Assembly (NCBI RefSeq): GCF_001723175.1
Contig: NC_064654.1
Location: forward strand, 2,666,001 to 2,730,000
Length of the DNA stretch: 64,000 nucleotides
Direction: 5' to 3'
Source: Penicillium oxalicum
Lineage: Eukaryota; Ascomycota; Eurotiomycetes; Eurotiales; Aspergillaceae
The notes under the pieces: generated by a model
Told to the model about the DNA's origin: nothing
What the model saw: the letters and a program-made list of their open reading frames with translations, nothing else
Database searches by the model: none
Program-made: the position numbers and the translations under genes
Shown here: positions 58,790 through 64,000 of the stretch, one piece after another
Layout: every line of letters begins with the position of its first letter
Position numbering within the stretch: the first letter of the stretch is position 1

Positions 58790-59669
58790 ATTGCCAACCA
58801 TCTCAACGTCCAGTCCTTCGGCAATTGTGCAAAAGTGACCGAACGCCATCCGAGTGTTTATTTCACAGAACTACGACAATAGCTGGACCTACCAGGAAAC
58901 GAGACCACGCATCGGCAGTTTGAAACCAGGGAAGCACGAAGTGAAAAGGCCCACGCAGATGCCGCTCGCATGGCCTACGCCAAAAGACTTTGGACTAAGT
59001 GTCCGCTATTTTTTAACGACTACTACTTTTACTTTTACGAAAGCGTTGGATATGCATTTATGGGAGGAGTTTGGGCAAGAAATTATTAACATTGTTTGGA
59101 GGGAGCTTTTGTCTGGGTTATCCGTACTAGGGGAAAGGGAATCATATCATTATGTCATTCATATTGCTACCGTCTTCTTTTGTCTATGCCTTCATGTGTT
59201 CAGATCAAGATCGATGAGAGAGGCTTGTGGAAGTTCTTACTTTTGTTCGGCACACGGTTGCTGAATATTTCAACTTCACTTCTCTGTGGCTGTGATTCAA
59301 CGGGTCAGGTGGCTAGATAGGGGCGAGTTTGTACTGCACATGGGCATGGTGACCCCTGTAGGGCCATGAATAGACCAGGTACGTATTGATGGCTCCAGCC
59401 CTCATCCAACGGATGAGCCTGCAAGGGTGCTGGATTCTCTTCATTCAAGTGGACGGAAAACACCATATGCCAAATACTGATGGATGTCGCCCAATCGCTC
59501 TGCACAAACACGACCGTAGATCAAGTTCATTCCGGAGCGACACGGATGGCAGCCACCCACATATTAAAAACATGAAAAGCCCTATGGCCAGCAACTCTTG
59601 GCCGATTTCAAATGAAGGAGGTACCGACTTTACGCCCGGAGCCACAGAGCAAGAAGATCCGGATTGAAC
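58790..59669. other. convergent intergenic region
   Basis: 880 bp between the stops of the Sha1-like gene (+) and the oxygenase (-), with T-rich 3' UTR-like sequence near 59010-59060. No gene supported. Confidence 0.5.
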
Positions 59670-60986
59670 CTAGATTGACGCTGGAATCTGCAATTTCGCA
59701 CCGCCAAGAACTTGATCCCCGGCTTGTTTTCTCAAAGCATGAGCCAGCTCATCGGGATACCACTGTCTGCCGACTTCGGGGTAGGTGGTAATCGCATTGA
59801 ACAAAACGGCACTCTGGTAACTCGTCTCGAAGATTGCTTGGAGAAACGTCTCCGCGTCCGATTCACCGTCCTTCCGAAGAGCCAGCACGTGCTCTGGGAT
59901 ATCCAGCGTCAATTGCATCTGAGTGACGTTGGAACTGAAGCGTTGGAAGAAGGCAGCGCTGATTCTCTTGCCGAGATGGCCGCCGTGGTTGGCCCTGATG
60001 AATTGTTCTCTGGTCAAATTGACTCGGTGGGTCGTGGCAACACAGACTCCGCGAGTAAGGGACTCGAGCATTCGGCCAATATTGATGACCAGCGTATTAG
60101 CGAGTGGTGGGACAGGGATCCATGCGCCAGACTTGGTTTGAACTTCGAGACTCGTGTGTTCGGTCCCTTGAAGCAAGTAGGTCAGGAAAGAGCTATCTTT
60201 GTGTGGACCGACACCTTGAAATTCGGTGCGCGTCGGATCGAGACCATGCGGAGACGGATAGGCAGAGATCCGCAGACTGTTCAGGCTGGGTCTTGTAAAG
60301 AAAGCGTTGAAGACGGTCGGTGCAAGGTCGAGGGCTTCTGCGACCAAGACCGTGAGGATCTCGGAGACGCTTTGAACTTGTTCCAGGTAGCTTTCGATGC
60401 AGGGTCGGAAATTTGGTAGAACGTCTTCTCTGGGCCACTGCTCCACGGTTAGTGCGGTGATAAAGAACCGCTGGGAAACACCGATTGCGCGTTGATCTTG
60501 TAACATCCCAAATTCGGTCCTACCAAGCAGCAATCGTGGTGCTGATTCTGAGGTCGAGTAGAGCGTGCTTCGAGATCATATAAGCCCACCTTTGCACGAC
60601 GCCGCCCCCTCATTAGCATGCTTTCAGACTTGGAAACCTTCCAGAACTTCAGTCAAGATCTGTTTTGCGCAGACACATACAGTAAACGTCTCCCTCTCAT
60701 CTTCCTTTGCGGCTGTTTTCTCTCGACGAGGACCAGCGTACCCTTTAAAGTTGTTGCAGTTTATAATGCCAACCTCGCTTTTGACGGTGGAAGGCAAATT
60801 GAAAAACTCTGAGGCTTTTCGCACGAATTGACTTCTGGTGTCTTCGGTCACCGAGGGATCACTCAAGTAGAAGAATCCAATATCGACAAGGGCATGTCGA
60901 AGTTCAGATAGAAACTTGGGTTTAGTCTCGGACGACAACGCATCCTGAAAGTTGAGCACTGGGACCGAAGAGAAATCGAGACTCAT
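59670..60986 (-). CDS. 2-oxoglutarate/Fe(II) oxygenase, isopenicillin-N-synthase-like
   Basis: Best model: complement of exons 60986..60681, 60589..60482 and 60437..59670, 393 aa, all junctions phase 0. The DIOX_N-type start is clear: VPVLNFQD, ELRHALVDIGFFYLSDPSV, FFNLPSTVKSEVGIINCNNFKGYAG. The catalytic domain has the iron ligands HKD (about residues 215-217, in VGPHKDSSFLTYLLQG) and the distal His in TTHRV (about 271). The middle exon (GLYDLEARSTRPQN..) is the weak part: it rests on a CTAAT branch point for intron 1 and a CTAAC branch for a 43-bp intron 2. The RxS motif for 2-oxoglutarate reads HRVNL, not HRVS. Substrate unknown. It is unrelated in position to the oxygenase at the left edge. 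Confidence 0.75.
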
Positions 60987-62250
60987 GATCAGAAATTGGA
61001 ATACAGGGAGAAACAGAAAGAAAGGTGGGAAGGTCTGGAGAACGCTTCTCGTACTATGCTCGCTGCAGAGAGTTATCGGCGTAGTAAGGCTGGGAGATAC
61101 TTGCGGATAAAATCTTGCTCTTCAATGAATCTTGAAGAAGCATTAGCTTCCCAAAACCAAGGTTGTCATTTATTGTATCAGGCTCCTGTAGGGGTGACTC
61201 TAAAGTAAAACAAGCGTATGCTGTCATTGGAGAAGTAAGGGCTTCGTCGTTGAGTCGATCAGTTTGATGCAGGGCGTAAGTTGCTTCTGTGGATCATGTA
61301 CGAAAATGGGTGGAATCCTGGATGTGACAACAGGTGTACTGCAAATAAGATCGAATTCATGGCCCATGGCTTCCTGGATGCTCAGATTTTCAGAGAATCA
61401 AGTTTCATGGCGCAGAGTTTTTCCTTTTTTCCCCCCAACATTGCCATTACACAGGCGCAAAGCAGGACAGAATGGACCGACGATCGTGCCTTTGTTCACA
61501 ATAGGTCATCTATGTGTCCTAGATCTCCTACCGACTGCCCACATCAAGTGGCTTCGGCGCGACAGGATTCTCACTCCGGAAACATGGTACCTGTGACGAT
61601 ATAAGTAGCTCTCGAGTTCCATCATCTTCCAATTTACTACAAATACGATGCCAAACTATTCTCCGGCGCAGGCACAATCTGAAAATAAAACGTAGGTCCA
61701 ATTGACCGCAGACCTGAGGTTGTGTTGCCCGAAGAAGTCCGAGATCCAAGAGTGGGTCAATGTACACGGGGCATATGCATTTCGAACAGGTCATACAGCG
61801 GCCGAGTTCTGCAGATGAAAAAAAAAGCGCTCATGAACATGCACCGCGAAATTGAAGGTTCTAGGGTGATACCATACCAGATGTCCATGCTCAGTGGCAA
61901 TTTCACGTAAAGAGATGGGAGAACAACAATCAAAAGAAGAAAGCCCTAGGCATGAGCATACCGCAGGAAAGTAAGAATAAAAACACCTCAGAATGAACAA
62001 CGATGACATGCGAAGGCATAGGCGAGCTCGTCGGATGACACCAAGCAGATAAAGTACATATATGGTCCACACCATGCTCCAGTGTTAAGAAAGAGCAGTC
62101 ATTCCCATCAAAAAAAAATCAAAAAAAATTATAGGGCGGCCAAGTATACCGAGGGATATTGAACAAATCAGCCTCCAGTTTCAGGCCTCAAAAAGAAAGT
62201 GCTGGAGCTGCTACAAAGCGTGCCCGAGTCATCGAGCGTAAACTGTTGTC
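60987..62250. other. intergenic, upstream of the oxygenase and downstream of the lipase
   Basis: 1.26 kb between two minus-strand genes. A-rich runs at 62110-62128 fit the lipase 3' UTR. No gene supported. Confidence 0.45.
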
Positions 62251-64000
62251 TCAGGTGATCAGAGCATCTTCATCGCCGTACTCGTCGAAAAAGACTGCAG
62301 ACTGGCGTCGTACCTCGTCAATCAAACTACCCCGTCGTGAAGATAGGCGAGAGGAAGCGGTTGAATGAGAAAAGCCGTCGGAAAGATCGAAGTCACGGAG
62401 ATTGCCATCATCGTGTCTCTCAGGGAAACTTGCATCCAGTCTCTGCGACAGGGCATCTGAGGGCTCCAGCTCCGGAGCTGGTACTCTGCGAGACAGGATC
62501 GGAGAGAGTGAACGGCCTCCCGTCGCCGAGTGTCGCTGAAGCCCCCTCATAATCGCATTCTCGATATTGAGTCGATTCTTAATAAATTGAATTTTGGGGA
62601 AAGCGCTCTGCTGACCCACGTGAATCATGCGGGCAAGTCGCTCAGGGGTTGGATCAGACAAGATATGGTAAAAATCAGAGGGGATGGTTTTGGGCCAAAG
62701 CGTGACGGTGCCGCTGAATTTTTGAAGCCAGATCTCGCTCCAGTCTTGCCCCATGGGCCGCGGCAGCAGCTCTAGATGCCGTAATACTCGCAACCACTTG
62801 TTCAAATCCAGCTTGATGTATTGCTCGATGGCGGTACCGAGGAATCCGCCACGCCAGCCACGGCCTTTGCGATGGGTGACAGGACGGCCCACGGTACCCC
62901 GAGAGCTGAAGAAGAAAAGGTTGACATGCGGGTTGACCTGTGCGGTTGTTCATGGTAAGAAGTCTGAGCATATGACACAACGAGCGATACGGGACGAACC
63001 TGAGACACGATTGTGAAGTTGACATTGAAATGTAGGTTGAGTGCCCTGATGGGAATATCGGTTCGTAGACTTCCGTCTTTCCATTTATGACCAAAGGAGT
63101 AAGGTGCCAGCGTACCGTCCCGCTTCTTGGTCATCAAAACCACCGGGTTCAAGATGCCTGGCACCGCAGCCGAGGCGAGCACCGCACTCCAGATGACGCA
63201 GTCGGGACAGGTCAGGTAGTTTGCCAAGATCGTGGGGGAGTGAGGGTCCGATGGGACACAGGACACATTCAGGATGCGGCCAGTGCGTTCATAAGCCTCT
63301 CGGAAGGTCGTTGATCCTCGGCAGAACCAACTGCACTGCTGGGCCCAGTGAACGGTGTCAAATCGAGCACCAGTCTTCCACCAACGCTGAATCCACGTTG
63401 TGAACCCTTCGTGGCAGGCACGAATACGGTGCGCAAGGGCTGGGACAAGCAGTTGTTTCAATTCTTCATCGGTGCGGGTAGCTACCAAGCCTGCGACGAG
63501 GGCTCCTCCCGACGTCCCCGTGATGATCTCTGGCAGAACGCCATTGTCGAGCAGAGCCTTCACAACTCCAAAATGATAGTATGCAAACGTTGCTCCTCCT
63601 GACAGACACAACGCGGTCCGGCCAAAGTTGGTATCGAGGTGTTTGAAATGTTGATACTTGGCCTCTTTGTCAAGTTGCCGGCTGTCCCCCACCAGCTGAA
63701 TGCACCTACGTACCTCATCAATGTATTCCTGCACCAGATCCTTGGTACCCGAGTAGGCCTCGCTGTACATACGCGGGTTCTCCACGCCTGCAAAATTGTT
63801 CTTCACACACGCTTCAAGGAGGGCGCGGAGTTCCTCAATTGCGGGAGTCTCCTCGGTACTGGTAGCGCCTGCTGTCTCTTGCTCCGCCTCGTACCGGACC
63901 TTCTTCAACTGACTCACCACTTTATTGATGGTGAGATGATCATAGTAGGCGTACTCGTCGGTCTCCTGCCACTTTTCATTTCCCAGGTAGGCATCTAGCG
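62251..64000 (-). CDS. patatin-type triacylglycerol lipase / lysophospholipase, Tgl3/4/5-like (5' partial)
   Basis: Complement of exons >64000..63000 and 62937..62251; the reading frame is open to the right edge, so the N-terminus is outside. The patatin fold is complete: oxyanion loop LCLSGGATFAYYHFGVVKALLD, the nucleophile elbow GTSGG (bases about 63514-63500) and the Asp of the dyad in KWKDGSLRTDIP (about 63087). The upstream block EYAYYDHLTINKVVSQLKKVRYE and the post-dyad FTIVSQVNPHVNLFFFSSRG are typical of the yeast lipid-droplet lipases Tgl3, Tgl4 and Tgl5. The tail from about base 62500 is Ser-rich and disordered. Likely acts on storage lipids at droplets; which paralogue is not resolved. 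Confidence 0.9.

Noticed and set aside
1..64000. Possible secondary-metabolite cluster suggested by two IPNS-like oxygenases
   Set aside because: The two oxygenases are 58 kb apart with housekeeping genes between them. There is no synthase, no cluster regulator and no P450 nearby.
1..64000. CRISPR arrays, phage-defence or toxin-antitoxin systems
   Set aside because: The DNA is fungal nuclear with introns throughout. No regularly spaced repeats or bacterial-type genes were found.

Overview
The window is nuclear DNA of a filamentous ascomycete, most likely a eurotiomycete of the Aspergillus/Penicillium group. The evidence is the dense short introns (about 45-160 bp, GTRNGT donors, CTAAY-type branch points), an AbaA conidiation regulator whose reconstructed length (795 aa) is close to the Aspergillus protein, a xylose reductase of the Aspergillus XyrA type, and a transposon carrying the C-to-T footprint of repeat-induced point mutation (RIP). 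There is no operon structure. I rebuilt the genes exon by exon; reading phases close exactly in every spliced model given, except where stated.

Layout. 1-8 kb: the 3' part of a 2-oxoglutarate/Fe(II) oxygenase (+), a Clr2-like silencing factor (-) and a peroxisomal ABCD half transporter (-). 8.65-10.53 kb: a dead 1,878-bp Fot1/pogo-type transposon with TA target duplication and 40-bp terminal inverted repeats. 12.5-21 kb: a Psr-type phosphatase (+), the PP1 regulator Sds22 (+), an RRM-like protein of unknown role (-) and D-xylose reductase (-). 24-31 kb: abaA (-) and mrd1 (-). 31-36 kb: the dynein light chain LC8 in seven tiny exons (+), a small zinc-ribbon protein (+) and a urea/H+ or Na+ symporter (-). 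38-42 kb: Sec61 beta (-) and a UPF0658 Golgi membrane protein (-). 42-46.5 kb: a gene-poor stretch. 46-49.4 kb: a lactate-monooxygenase-like flavoenzyme (+) and an HRI1 homologue (+). 50.8-55 kb: PCNA (-) and a vezatin/Inp2-like membrane protein (-). 56-64 kb: an Asp/Sha1-like spindle protein (+), a second 2OG-Fe(II) oxygenase (-) and a patatin-type lipase (-) running off the right edge.

Most genes are core housekeeping or development genes (DNA replication, ribosome biogenesis, dynein transport, PP1 control, ER translocation, conidiation). Several promoters carry motifs that fit the gene downstream: three GGCTAAA boxes close to xylose reductase, three CATTCC boxes before abaA, and paired GATA sites before the urea transporter. 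I found no CRISPR, phage-defence or toxin system. No gene cluster looks like a new pathway. The most unusual points are the RIP-killed transposon with tandem 17-bp subrepeats in its ends, a PCNA start codon split by an intron, and a recurring pattern of tiny terminal exons and stop-free 3n introns. No tRNA or rRNA gene was recognised.
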